A DNA stretch of 64,000 bases from contig NZ_JXSL01000009.1 in assembly GCF_000829825.1 (NCBI RefSeq), positions 230,138 through 294,137 of the forward strand, in the 5' to 3' direction. The notes beneath the pieces are model-generated. The model did no database searches. It worked only from the letters and a program-made list of their open reading frames with translations, and was not told the DNA's origin. This document shows positions 1 through 10,507 of the stretch, piece after piece. The DNA comes from Paramagnetospirillum magnetotacticum MS-1. Lineage in GTDB: Bacteria > Pseudomonadota > Alphaproteobacteria > Rhodospirillales > Magnetospirillaceae. Numbering within the stretch: position 1 is the stretch's first letter; each line of letters begins with the position of its first letter. The translations under genes and the position numbers were made by a program.

Positions 1-825
1 CCGATTCCCTCCATCTCGGTCCAGAGCGAGCAGACCGGCCCCCGTGGCCGTCCGTCCCAGCTGCCCGCCCCCATCAATGCCGTCATCCCGGCCAGCCTGC
101 CCCATCTGGCCCTGCCTGCCCCCGCGGCGGTGTCGGGGTCTGTCGCGCCGCAACCGGCCAAGGCGGTGACCGGCCGGATCAATATGGCTCTGCCGGGCCG
201 CCCTGCCCCCGCGGCGCAGGCTCCGACGGCGCTGGCCCCCTCCGCGCAGGCCCCAGTTGCACAGGCCCCAGTTGCGCAGGCCCCGGCGGCGACCGTGGCG
301 CCCGCGCCCGCCGTCCAGGCGCTGGCTCCCGCCAAACCGGTCCCCAGGGTCGCCGTTCTCAAACCGGCAGCGCCCGTGCAGGCCGTCTCCCCGGTTCCGC
401 CCGTCCTGGCCGAAACCGCCCCCACGACAGCACGCGGCGACAACATCACCAAGCTGACCATGGTGCAGAAGCGGCGCCTGCCCATCACCCAGGCCCTGAA
501 GCGTCAGGCGGTGATGCGGGTTCTGCGGGGCGAGGACGCCGAAGCCATCGCGTCCTCCATCGGCATCAGCCGCACCAAGCTGGACGATTGGGTCGATAAA
601 TTCGTGGCCGCTGGCGCCGGTGCCCTGACCGCCAGCCGCAAGCGCAAGGCCGAGGAGCTTACCGTCGACACCCTGCGCACAAAGCTGGCCGAGGTCCTGG
701 CCACGGCCCAGCTGATCGAACAGGTTATGGAGGCCTCGCTGCCCCGCCGCCCCCTGGCTCTGGCCGCACCCCAGGAGCCCACCACCGAAGCGCCGCCGCG
801 CCGTCCGCGCAATAAGCGGGGCTGA
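1..825 (+). CDS. HTH-domain protein, C-terminal part (5' end outside window)
   Basis: The frame is open from base 1 to a TGA at 823-825, so the start lies left of the window. The first ~145 visible residues are Pro/Ala/Val rich and low in complexity, including three in-frame 15-base repeats at 247-291 (Gln-Ala-Pro-Val-Ala type). The last ~90 residues are different: a basic segment (KRRLPITQALKRQAV), then a helix-turn-helix of the kind found in transposase OrfA and related DNA-binding proteins (AIASSIGISRTKLDDWVDKF), then a helical tail and a basic end. I infer a DNA-binding protein with a long disordered arm. I do not recognise a named family, and nothing nearby shows transposon ends. It lies about 200 bases upstream of nifA without evident coupling. 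Confidence 0.6.
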   Translation, partial: PIPSISVQSEQTGPRGRPSQLPAPINAVIPASLPHLALPAPAAVSGSVAPQPAKAVTGRINMALPGRPAPAAQAPTALAPSAQAPVAQAPVAQAPAATVAPAPAVQALAPAKPVPRVAVLKPAAPVQAVSPVPPVLAETAPTTARGDNITKLTMVQKRRLPITQALKRQAVMRVLRGEDAEAIASSIGISRTKLDDWVDKFVAAGAGALTASRKRKAEELTVDTLRTKLAEVLATAQLIEQVMEASLPRRPLALAAPQEPTTEAPPRRPRNKRG

Positions 826-1027
826 TTTTCTTGTCCCATCCCGGTAAAAAGGGCCTCGGCCAAGGCCTTGCGGGCAGCCATGCGTCATCCTACCCACATG
901 GCATGCCAAGCGGGTGTGGACGGACGGGCGGTAATGGAATAAGAATTATGCACAACATCAAGAAACGGCGGGGGGATCGGGGCGCTGCGGCTCGTTCGCG
1001 GCGCTATCTCCGTGTAAAGGTCAACCG

Positions 1028-2745
<1,718 letters not shown>

Positions 2746-2749
<4 letters not shown>

Positions 2750-3315
2750 GCGGTCCCGGTCTGCTGCCCTTCCGCCTGACCATCTGCGGCATCGACGAAC
2801 TGCCCGACCATGCGGCGGCTGGGGTCAGCCATGTGGTGACCATTCTCGATCCCCAATGGCCGGACCCCGAGCATTTCGCTCTCTATCCGCCCCACAGCCG
2901 CACCATCTGGCGCTTCCACGACATCGTCAATCCGCAGGAGGGTCAGGCTCACCCCACCATGCGCGACGTCGAAGCCATCCTGGATTACGGCACGGCGCTG
3001 AAGACGGAAACTGTGGAGCATCTGCTGATCCACTGCCACATGGGCATCTCGCGCTCCACCGCCACGGCCATCATCCTGATGGCCCAGCACAATCCGGGGC
3101 GAGAGGCCGAGGCCTTCACCCATCTGAAGGCCATCCGCCCGTTCTCCTGGCCCAATTCACGCATGGTGCGCATGGCCGACGATCAGTTGAAGCGCAAGGG
3201 GGCCCTGGTCGATGCCATGCGCCTGCACCATCACGGCGTGGCAAGGCGCCATCCCGACAAGATGGCTTATCTGAGGACCAGCGAGCGAGCGGCGGAAGTC
3301 CCACCCGAGGAATGA
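2746..3315 (+). CDS. Tyrosine/dual-specificity phosphatase-like protein coupled to nifA
   Basis: About 189 residues. The signature HCHMGISRS contains the Cys-X5-Arg P-loop of protein tyrosine phosphatases with the following Ser. A DxxD-like acid segment lies upstream. The family resembles small cytoplasmic phosphatases of alphaproteobacteria; the substrate is unknown. I chose the GTG at 2746 because it overlaps the nifA TGA (GTGA arrangement) and because the frame upstream of it reads through nifA coding sequence. The overlap implies translational coupling and co-transcription with nifA. Whether it acts on nitrogen regulation is inference from position only. Confidence 0.8.
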
Positions 3316-3410
3316 GGTCCGGCGCCTCATCGCGCCGCCATGGCCTTAACCGAATCGTTAAGGCACTATTGGATATTATCCCCAGCCAAGCTGAGGGCAA
3401 TATCCAAACG

Positions 3411-6332
3411 ATGCCAATGAAGCACCGCATTGAACAGCATCAGATGATTCGGACCATGACGGCAGCCATTCAGAACCTCGACCTCAAGACCAAGATCGTT
3501 GTGGCCTGTGTCGGCATGTTCGTTGCCGCCATCTGGCTGCTTGCCCACGACGTAGCGGAAGAAATTCGCGATGACGTCACGTCGGTGATTTCCGCCGAGC
3601 AGGCTGCGCTGGTGGATCACATCACCGACAGCCTCGAGGAAGAGAGCAAGCTGCGGATCAACACGCTGAAGGACATTGCTTCGCTGATCACCCCGGAATT
3701 GATGGGAAACAACGAGCGTCTGGGGGAAAAACTGGCCGCGTTCAAACATGTCGGCCGACTGTTCAACCTGGGCCTGTCCGTGGTTTCGCGGCAAGGAATC
3801 GGCGTCGCCGACTTTCCGGCACTGAATGGCAGGGCGGGCTATGATTTCTCTGGCGAAGATTATTTCCCGATGATCATGGCAGGCAGGGACGTCGCCATAT
3901 CCCGCCCGCGCCTGGGACGGTTCAGCAGCAGGCCGATCGTCTTGCTGGCGGTTCCCATCCGCGGCCCGGCCGACCAGATCATTGGCATCCTGGTGGGATC
4001 CAATTCCGTCTCGGACAGTGACTTCTTCACCGAAATCATTCCCCGGCAGAGCCGCCTCGAAGGGGAATTCCACATCATTTCCCCCAAGGACCGGCTTTAC
4101 GTCGCCTCCACCAGGAAGGAGCGGATTCTTCAGCCCCTGCCAGCAGCGGGCGTCAACCGTATGCTCGACCGCTATGTGGAGGGCTATGAAGGGTCGGGGA
4201 TTTCCATCAACTCCCAGGGCATTGAAGTCCTCAGTTCCTCCAAGAGGATCGAAAGCGTGGGATGGGCCGTGATCGCCACCATGCCGACCTCCGTCGCATT
4301 TGCCCCCATCCAGCGCCTGACATTCGAGATCTATAAGGACGCCGCGCTGGCATCCCTTATCATCGCCATATTGCTCTGGTTGTTTGTCCGCCGCCAGTTG
4401 GCGCCGCTGGAACACTCGGCCGAGATGCTCAACGCCATGGCCTCGGGCAATCGCCCCTTGAGCCCCCTGCCGGTCGAGGGCGGACCGGAAATCCGTCAAT
4501 TGCTGGATAGTTTCAACAAGTTCCACGACCGCATCAGTTCGCAAAAGCAGTCTCTGCGCGACAATGCCGAGCAATTGGTGCTGGCAGCCTCGGTGTTCGA
4601 CGGGACCAGCGAGGCCATCGCCATCACCGATGCCGAGGGCCTGATCGTCAGCGTTAACAAACCGTTTTGCCGCCTGACCGGATACGACCTGGAAGAACTG
4701 GTCGGCCAAAATCCGAAAATTTTGAAATCGGGCCGCCATGACGCCGCCTTTTATGCCGAGATGTGGCAGTCCATCGTCACCTCGGGAAACTGGTCGGGAG
4801 AGGTTTGGAACCGCCGCAAGAACGGGGAGATCTATCCCGAACGCCTGACCATCTCGACCATCTATGATGGCGAAGGCCAGGTGCAGCGCCGCGTCGCCAT
4901 TGCCTCCGACATCACCACCCAGAAGAAAGCCGAGGAGATCATCTGGCATCAGGCCAACCATGATCTGCTGACCGGTCTGCCCAATCGTCAGCGCTTCCTT
5001 GATCTGCTGCGCAAGGATTTGGCGCGTGCGGACGGCCTCCCCGACAGGGTCGTGGGCGTCCTGCTCGTTGATCTGGACCGCTTCAAGGAGATCAACGACA
5101 CATTGGGACATGCCATCGGCGACCAATTACTGTTGGAGGTCGTCCGCCGGATCAGGTCCTGCCTGTCCGAAACGGATGTCGTCGGACATCTGGGAGCCGA
5201 CGAATTCATTGTCTCCATGGTCGATGATCTCAGTACCGCCCGCATCGAGGCCACTGTCGCGGCCATTCGCATGGCCATCGCCGAACCCTTTCACTCGGGA
5301 AGCGATACCGTCCATCTGACCGCCAGCATCGGCATCACCGCTTATCCCACCGATGGAGGCGACATCGAGGAACTGCTCCGCAATGTGGATCAGGCCGTGC
5401 GCGAGGCCAAGGATGGGGGGCGCGACCGCTCGTGCTGCTTCACGGAGTCCATGCGAGAAGCAGGACAGACCAGACTGCAACTGGCCAACGACCTTCGTGA
5501 GGCGCTGGTCGCCGGGCAGTTCGAGGTCTACTACCAGCCCATCATCGACATGCCGTCCCGGACCATCGTCAAGGCCGAGGCCCTGCTGCGCTGGCGCCAC
5601 CCGGAGCGCGGTTTCGTCAGCCCCGCGCTCTTCATCCCCATCGCCGAGGAAACCGGCCTGATCAGCGATATCGGCAATTGGGTCTTTCGCCAGGCCGCCG
5701 CCACCGCTCGTCGATTGTGCGATCGCTGCCCCTATGTGAATGGCGGTATTTGCCGCAAGGCGGAAATGGCCGGGCCAAACGCCCCATGCCTGTTCCAGAT
5801 TGCCGTCAACAAATCGCCCCGCCAGTTCTTCTCAGGATTCAGCCACCTGGAATGGGCCGAGCATCTGCGCCAATTGAACATCTCGCCCCAATGCATCTCC
5901 ATCGAGGTCACCGAGGGGCTGTTGCTGGGCCAGCATGCGGATGTGATGGAAAGATTGAGCAAGTTCCGCGCGGCGGGCATGCAGATCGCGCTGGACGATT
6001 TCGGCACCGGTTATTCCGCCATGTCCTATCTGAAGCGCTTTGATATCGATTACATCAAGATCGACCAGTCCTTCGTCCGCGACATGACCGACGATTCAAG
6101 CGACCGCGCCATCGCCGAGGCGATCATCGTGATGGCTCACCGCCTGGGCATGAAGGTTGTCGCCGAAGGGATCGAGACCGAAGAGCAATATGCCCTGCTT
6201 GCCGCCGCTGGCTGCGACTTCGGCCAGGGCTATCTGTTCGCCAGGCCCATGCCGGTTGATCAGTTCGAGCAGTTGGTCGGCCGACTTGACGAACCCGCCG
6301 CACTCCCCCAAAGGAGCGCGGCGGGCGAATAA
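3411..6332 (+). CDS. Membrane-bound PAS-GGDEF-EAL cyclic-di-GMP signalling protein
   Basis: About 973 residues. TM1 lies at about 29-45, a periplasmic sensor region (Cache-like) at about 47-308, TM2 at about 312-328, a HAMP-like linker, PAS at about 394-500, GGDEF at about 517-680 and EAL at about 697-958. The cyclase signature is GADEF instead of GGDEF and no RxxD inhibitory site precedes it, so cyclase activity is doubtful. The phosphodiesterase signature EALLRW and the DDFGTGYS loop are intact, so c-di-GMP hydrolysis is the likelier activity. An insertion within EAL holds four cysteines (C770, C773, C781, C793). The frame continues upstream over the phosphatase gene, but ATG 3411 (or 3417) after the intergenic gap gives a normal cytoplasmic N terminus. 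It converges on leuA with a 5-base gap. Confidence 0.88.
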   Translation: MPMKHRIEQHQMIRTMTAAIQNLDLKTKIVVACVGMFVAAIWLLAHDVAEEIRDDVTSVISAEQAALVDHITDSLEEESKLRINTLKDIASLITPELMGNNERLGEKLAAFKHVGRLFNLGLSVVSRQGIGVADFPALNGRAGYDFSGEDYFPMIMAGRDVAISRPRLGRFSSRPIVLLAVPIRGPADQIIGILVGSNSVSDSDFFTEIIPRQSRLEGEFHIISPKDRLYVASTRKERILQPLPAAGVNRMLDRYVEGYEGSGISINSQGIEVLSSSKRIESVGWAVIATMPTSVAFAPIQRLTFEIYKDAALASLIIAILLWLFVRRQLAPLEHSAEMLNAMASGNRPLSPLPVEGGPEIRQLLDSFNKFHDRISSQKQSLRDNAEQLVLAASVFDGTSEAIAITDAEGLIVSVNKPFCRLTGYDLEELVGQNPKILKSGRHDAAFYAEMWQSIVTSGNWSGEVWNRRKNGEIYPERLTISTIYDGEGQVQRRVAIASDITTQKKAEEIIWHQANHDLLTGLPNRQRFLDLLRKDLARADGLPDRVVGVLLVDLDRFKEINDTLGHAIGDQLLLEVVRRIRSCLSETDVVGHLGADEFIVSMVDDLSTARIEATVAAIRMAIAEPFHSGSDTVHLTASIGITAYPTDGGDIEELLRNVDQAVREAKDGGRDRSCCFTESMREAGQTRLQLANDLREALVAGQFEVYYQPIIDMPSRTIVKAEALLRWRHPERGFVSPALFIPIAEETGLISDIGNWVFRQAAATARRLCDRCPYVNGGICRKAEMAGPNAPCLFQIAVNKSPRQFFSGFSHLEWAEHLRQLNISPQCISIEVTEGLLLGQHADVMERLSKFRAAGMQIALDDFGTGYSAMSYLKRFDIDYIKIDQSFVRDMTDDSSDRAIAEAIIVMAHRLGMKVVAEGIETEEQYALLAAAGCDFGQGYLFARPMPVDQFEQLVGRLDEPAALPQRSAAGE

Positions 6333-6337
6333 TCGGG

Positions 6338-7996
6338 CTAAGCCCTATTCAGCGCGCTGACCACCGCCTTCAGCGAGGCCATGGTGATGGAGGAATCCAG
6401 GGCGGCGCCGTGCACCGATCCTCCGCCCTCTCCGGCGATCTCCACATAACAGGCGGCCTGGGCCTCCGAGCCCGAACCGATGGCGTGTTCGTGATAGTCC
6501 CGGACCTTGACCTTGCGGCCCAAACCGGTTTCCAGCGCATGGATGAAGGCGTCCAGCGGGCCGTTGCCCTGGCCTTCGATGCGCTTTTCCACGCCGCGAT
6601 CGCGGATGGTGGCCGAAATCGTCCGCGATGCGCCGCGGCCCTCGGAATGGGTCTCGTATTCCACCAGTTCCAGCGGCCAGTCCTTGAAATAGGTCTGGGA
6701 GAAGGCGGCCATGATCTCGCCCGAATCCAGTTCGCGGCCTGCCTTGTCGGCCATGGCCTGAACCACGCGGGCGAAGTCGATCTGCAGCGGACGGGGAATC
6801 TCCAATCCATGGTCGCGTTCCAGCACGGCGGCGATGCCGCCCTTGCCCGACTGGCTGTTGATGCGGATCACCGCTTCGTAGCTGCGCCCCACATCGGCCG
6901 GATCGATGGGGAGATAGGGCACTTCCCAGACCGGATCATTGGCCTTCTTGCGGGCGGCGAAGCCCTTCTTGATGGCATCCTGATGCGAGCCGGAAAAGGC
7001 GGTGTAGACCAGTTCCCCGGCATAAGGATGGCGGGGATGGACGGGCAGCCCGGTGCAATGCTCGGCGGTGCGCCGCACCGTGTCGATGTCGGAAAGGTCG
7101 AGAGCGGGGTCGACGCCCTGGGTATAGAGGTTGAGCGCCAGGGTCACCACGTCCACATTGCCGGTGCGTTCGCCATTGCCGAACAAGGTTCCCTCGACAC
7201 GGTCAGCGCCCGCCATCACCGCCAGTTCGGCGGCCGCCACGCCGGTGCCCCGGTCGTTATGGGGATGAACCGAGACGATGAGCGAGTCGCGGTTCTTCAC
7301 CGTGGCGCAGAACCACTCGATGACATCGGCATAGATATTGGGCGTCGACATCTCCACCGTGGCCGGGAGATTACAGATCATCCGGCGTTCCGGAGTGGCG
7401 CCCCAGGCCTCGGCCACCTTCTCCACGATCTCCACCGCGAAGTCGGGCTCGGTGCCGGTAAAGCTCTCGGCCGAGTACTGAAACACCACCTCGCCCTCGG
7501 GCCTTTGGGCGGAAAGCTCGCGCACCAGTTTGACTCCGCCCAGGGCGAGATCGATGCAGCCTTGGCGGTCGATGCCGAACACGATGCGCCGCTGGGCCTC
7601 GGAGGTGGAGTTGTACATGTGAAGAATGCAGCGCTTGGCCCCCGCCAGGGCCTCGAAAGTGCGGCGGATCAGGTCTTCGCGCGACTGGACCAGCACCTGG
7701 ATGGTGACGTCGTCGGGAATATGGCCGCCCTCGATCAGCAGGCGGATGAAGTCGAAATCGGTCTGGGACGCGGCGGGAAAGCCCACCTCGATCTCCTTGA
7801 ACCCCATTCCCACCAGGGTCTGCCACAGGGCCATCTTGCGATCCGATCCCATGGGATCGATCAGCGCCTGATTGCCGTCGCGCAGATCCACGGAACACCA
7901 CATGGGTGGGCGGGTGATGGTGGCGTCGGGCCAGCGGCGGTGGCTGAGACGGATGGCGGGATAGGCCCGGTACTTGGTGCTGGCGGCAGGCATCAT
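6338..7996 (-). CDS. leuA: 2-isopropylmalate synthase, type 2
   Basis: About 552 residues. Condenses acetyl-CoA with 2-oxoisovalerate, the first committed step of leucine synthesis. The N terminus carries the DRE-TIM signature region (SVDLRDGNQAL) and metal-binding HPHNDRGTG, followed by the C-terminal regulatory (LeuA dimer) domain. Length and the RYPAIRL-like start resemble the fungal-type LeuA2 branch rather than the shorter bacterial form; a second leuA of the bacterial type is at 55047. Two tandem ATGs (7996, 7993) follow a strong AAGGAGGA at about 8004-8011, which decides the start over longer in-frame options. A leucine-rich leader ORF lies 220 bases upstream, suggesting attenuation control. 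Confidence 0.93.
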   Translation of the reverse strand: MMPAASTKYRAYPAIRLSHRRWPDATITRPPMWCSVDLRDGNQALIDPMGSDRKMALWQTLVGMGFKEIEVGFPAASQTDFDFIRLLIEGGHIPDDVTIQVLVQSREDLIRRTFEALAGAKRCILHMYNSTSEAQRRIVFGIDRQGCIDLALGGVKLVRELSAQRPEGEVVFQYSAESFTGTEPDFAVEIVEKVAEAWGATPERRMICNLPATVEMSTPNIYADVIEWFCATVKNRDSLIVSVHPHNDRGTGVAAAELAVMAGADRVEGTLFGNGERTGNVDVVTLALNLYTQGVDPALDLSDIDTVRRTAEHCTGLPVHPRHPYAGELVYTAFSGSHQDAIKKGFAARKKANDPVWEVPYLPIDPADVGRSYEAVIRINSQSGKGGIAAVLERDHGLEIPRPLQIDFARVVQAMADKAGRELDSGEIMAAFSQTYFKDWPLELVEYETHSEGRGASRTISATIRDRGVEKRIEGQGNGPLDAFIHALETGLGRKVKVRDYHEHAIGSGSEAQAACYVEIAGEGGGSVHGAALDSSITMASLKAVVSALNRA

Positions 7997-8035
7997 GGCC
8001 TGGTCCTCCTTGATCTTTTTGGCGATGAGGAAAGC

Positions 8036-8068
8036 GCGGCCCGGTCCTTGGAGCCGCCGGGCGGCCGC
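8036..8068 (-). promoter_or_regulatory. Candidate attenuator hairpin ahead of leuA
   Basis: GCGGCC at 8036-8041 pairs with GGCCGC at 8063-8068; an alternative register pairs CCCGG with CCGGG. On the minus strand it lies after the leucine leader peptide and before the leuA ribosome site and is followed by a short pyrimidine stretch (CTTTCC), not a long U-run. It could be a terminator or a ribosome-site-sequestering stem. The call rests on position and base pairing only. Confidence 0.35.
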
Positions 8069-8216
8069 GAAAGACCTTATGCCCGGCGACCGCTGGTTAG
8101 TCGCAGCAGAGCCAGGGCGCCGAAGGCCGGAACACACATCGAGGAGAAGGAGGAGAGAGCTGACATCACGAAAGAACCTACCCGAAGGCTAAAACCACGA
8201 AATCCCGGAACCGAAC

Positions 8217-8267
8217 TTACGATTCCAGGGTGGCTAGCAGCAGCAGGGTGGCATTCATCTGTGTCAT
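8217..8267 (-). CDS. leuL: leuA leader peptide (attenuator)
   Basis: A 16-codon ORF reading MTQMNATLLLLATLES then TAA, with four consecutive Leu codons (CTG CTG CTG CTA) and five Leu in all. It lies on the same strand as leuA, about 220 bases upstream of it. Leucine-rich leader peptides are the standard sensor of ribosome-mediated transcription attenuation of leucine operons in Proteobacteria. The Leu run, the position and the GC-rich hairpins between it and leuA all agree. The ATG is preceded by AGGTTAGGATC, which gives a modest ribosome site (AGG). The alternative RNA folds were not computed. Confidence 0.75.
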   Translation of the reverse strand: MTQMNATLLLLATLES

Positions 8268-8399
8268 GATCCTAACCTGCCCGAAACAAAGCTTCACCGT
8301 CAAGTCTTAATACGTCGGCCATAATTGAGCGTGTCTCTTGCCTTGGGATTGGGCTAAAGTCACCCCGACTTTTTCTCCACCGGGCTTGATGGACCAGCA

Positions 8400-10049
8400 A
8401 TGCCCCTCGATGGCGCAAAGGACCCACCGACGCCAGCCCCGCCACGGGCCGGGCGAAACAGGCTTGCATTCATCATGCTCCTGGCGACTGTGGTCTGGCT
8501 TGGCCTGTCCTGGTGGATCACAGCCATTTATAGCGATCACCGCGAGGCGCAATTGCGCGGGCAGGCTTCGGCATTGGCCCAGTCCTCGGCGGGGGCGTTG
8601 GGCAATGCCCTCAATCAGCGCCTGGCCCTGGTGCGCGGTCTTGCCGCCTTCATGGCGGTCAAGGCCGCCGAGAATCATCCCGAAGAGATCGACCTGGAAT
8701 TCCCGGCCTTCGCCAGTGCCTGTTACCAGCAGGTTCCGGGCATCAGAAATATTTCGGTCGCGCCGGACTTCGTGGTCCGGCTGGTCTATCCGCAAGACGC
8801 CGGCAACCTCAAGGTGGTGGGGAACCATCTGCTTGACGACAAGCGCCCAGGCTTCGCCGAGGCGGTCAACCGCGCCATCAAGACCCGTGACCTGGCGGTG
8901 CACGAGCCGGTGGAACTGATTCAGGGCGGCCTGGGACTGATGGCCCGCCAGGCAATCTTCGTCGATGAGCGCCCCTGGGGAGCGGTCGGGATGGCCTTTT
9001 CCATCGCCTCCCTCCTGGATTCCGGCCTGATCGACAGCATGAGGACCTATATCTGGGGCCTGCGGACAAAGTCTGGAACTTTGGTGGGCGGTGATGCCGG
9101 GGTCTTCGCCATGCAGCCAGTCCTGGTGCCGATCGCTCTGCCGGAAGGATATTGGGAATTCGCCCTGGCCCCGCGTATGGGCTGGGCAAAGGCCACTGCC
9201 GAGGAAGCGGAAATCGCCGCCCTGCGCTTCGGCCTGCTGATCATCGGCATCGGCCTCCTCACTCTGACCTGGATCGCTCTGCGCAGGCGCGAGACCTTGG
9301 AAAAACTAGTGGAAAGCCGCACCCGCGAATTGTCCAACGCCAACCGGGAACTGGAGCGTTTCTCGTTCGTCGTCGCCCATGATTTACAAGAACCGCTGCG
9401 CTCCATCGTATCGTTCAGCCAGTTGGTGGAACGGGGCATGTCCGACCAACTGACGCCAGAGCACCGGGAATGGCTGTCCGGACTGGCAAACGCCGCCCGG
9501 CTGATGAAATCCCTGCTTCATGATGTTCAGATCTATCTGGGGGAAAGCAACGCCCCCCTGCCCAAGCGGCAGATTGACGCCGCCGAGGCTCTGGCCATGG
9601 CCCGACGCAAGCTGAGCGGCCCCATCAACCAAAGCGGGGCCACATTGGAGGTCTCTCCCCTGCCCATGGTGTGGGCCGACCATCATCGCCTGAGCGAGGC
9701 GTTCCTGGCTCTGATCGGCAATGCCATCGAATACCGATCGCCCGAGCGCCCGGCGGTGATCCGCATTTCGTCGCGCATGGAAGGGACGTACCTGTACATC
9801 GACATCGCCGATAACGGCATCGGAATCGAAGAGATGTATTTTGAACGTATATTCGATGTCTTTCAGCGCCTTCATGCCCGCTCGGCCCATCCCGGAACGG
9901 GAATGGGGCTAGCAATCGCCAAAAAGATGGTGGAACATCTGGGGGGAACCATTCGGGTCCGTTCCCAAATTGGGCAGGGGAGTGTTTTCTCCATCGTCCT
10001 GCCCGCGGCACGGACCCGGAGCGTAGATGCCCGATGGGAGAGACCGTGA
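8400..10049 (+). CDS. CHASE-domain sensor histidine kinase
   Basis: About 549 residues. TM1 lies at about 22-42. The periplasmic CHASE-type domain (about 60-250) contains the AxxCYQQVPGI and DLAVHEPVEL segments. TM2 lies at about 275-293, then a short linker, HisKA with phospho-acceptor His 327 (VVAHDLQEPL) and HATPase_c with the N box (LIGNAIEYRS), G1 (DNGIGI) and G2 (GTGMGLAIAKK) motifs. The HisKA/HATPase pair is most like the phytochrome/Rcp1-associated kinases, but no chromophore domain is present. It overlaps the next gene, a single-domain receiver, which is therefore the likely phosphorylation partner. The ligand is unknown. Confidence 0.88.
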   Translation: MPLDGAKDPPTPAPPRAGRNRLAFIMLLATVVWLGLSWWITAIYSDHREAQLRGQASALAQSSAGALGNALNQRLALVRGLAAFMAVKAAENHPEEIDLEFPAFASACYQQVPGIRNISVAPDFVVRLVYPQDAGNLKVVGNHLLDDKRPGFAEAVNRAIKTRDLAVHEPVELIQGGLGLMARQAIFVDERPWGAVGMAFSIASLLDSGLIDSMRTYIWGLRTKSGTLVGGDAGVFAMQPVLVPIALPEGYWEFALAPRMGWAKATAEEAEIAALRFGLLIIGIGLLTLTWIALRRRETLEKLVESRTRELSNANRELERFSFVVAHDLQEPLRSIVSFSQLVERGMSDQLTPEHREWLSGLANAARLMKSLLHDVQIYLGESNAPLPKRQIDAAEALAMARRKLSGPINQSGATLEVSPLPMVWADHHRLSEAFLALIGNAIEYRSPERPAVIRISSRMEGTYLYIDIADNGIGIEEMYFERIFDVFQRLHARSAHPGTGMGLAIAKKMVEHLGGTIRVRSQIGQGSVFSIVLPAARTRSVDARWERP

Positions 10050-10495
10050 ACGAGGTTAGCGAGCAGGAATTCAAGGTAATGCTGGTTGAGGACGACCCAG
10101 GCGATGCCGGTCTGGTCAGAGCCGCCTTTGCCAGCAGCCGCTTCGTGTGCCGGATCGATCACATTTCCGATGGGGTTGAGGCCATGAAACGCCTGCGTGC
10201 CCTGGCCCTGGAGGGAACCCACGTCCTGCCCGACCTGATTCTGCTCGATCTCAACATGCCCAAGAAAAGCGGGCACGAGGTCCTGGTCGAGATGAAGGCC
10301 GATGCCGCCCTGAAGGATCTGCCGGTGGTGGTGCTCACCACATCCGACGCCGAACGCGACGTGGCCGCCGCCTATCACAGCGGGGCGTCGGGTTTCGTCA
10401 CCAAGCCGGTGGATGTGGACGCCCTGTTCGAGGCCATCCAGGGAATCCTGGAATACTGGTTCGGAGTGATGCGGCTGCCGGTCAACCGGCCCTAG
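10034..10495 (+). CDS. Single-domain response regulator (Rcp1-like)
   Basis: About 153 residues made of one receiver domain: acidic pair ED-D near 19-21, phospho-acceptor Asp 72 in LILLDLNMP, Thr in VVLTT, and Lys in VTKPVD. There is no output domain. The long N terminus and the LNMP.K.G.EVL pattern match Rcp1-type receivers paired with bacteriophytochrome-like kinases. ATG 10034 overlaps the kinase end by 16 bases. GTG at 10046, overlapping the kinase TGA and preceded by GGGAGAG, is an equally good start. It is cotranscribed with the kinase. The downstream target is not visible. Confidence 0.9.
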   Translation: MGETVNEVSEQEFKVMLVEDDPGDAGLVRAAFASSRFVCRIDHISDGVEAMKRLRALALEGTHVLPDLILLDLNMPKKSGHEVLVEMKADAALKDLPVVVLTTSDAERDVAAAYHSGASGFVTKPVDVDALFEAIQGILEYWFGVMRLPVNRP

Positions 10496-10507
10496 GCCGA
10501 CAAAACC

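Noticed and set aside
1..825. HTH protein at the left edge as an insertion-sequence transposase
   Set aside because: The HTH is transposase-like, but there is no catalytic domain, terminal repeat or target duplication in view.
8268..8399. TTGACG at 8298-8303 (minus) as the -35 of the leu leader promoter
   Set aside because: No acceptable -10 hexamer at 16-18 bases; reported only as noticed.
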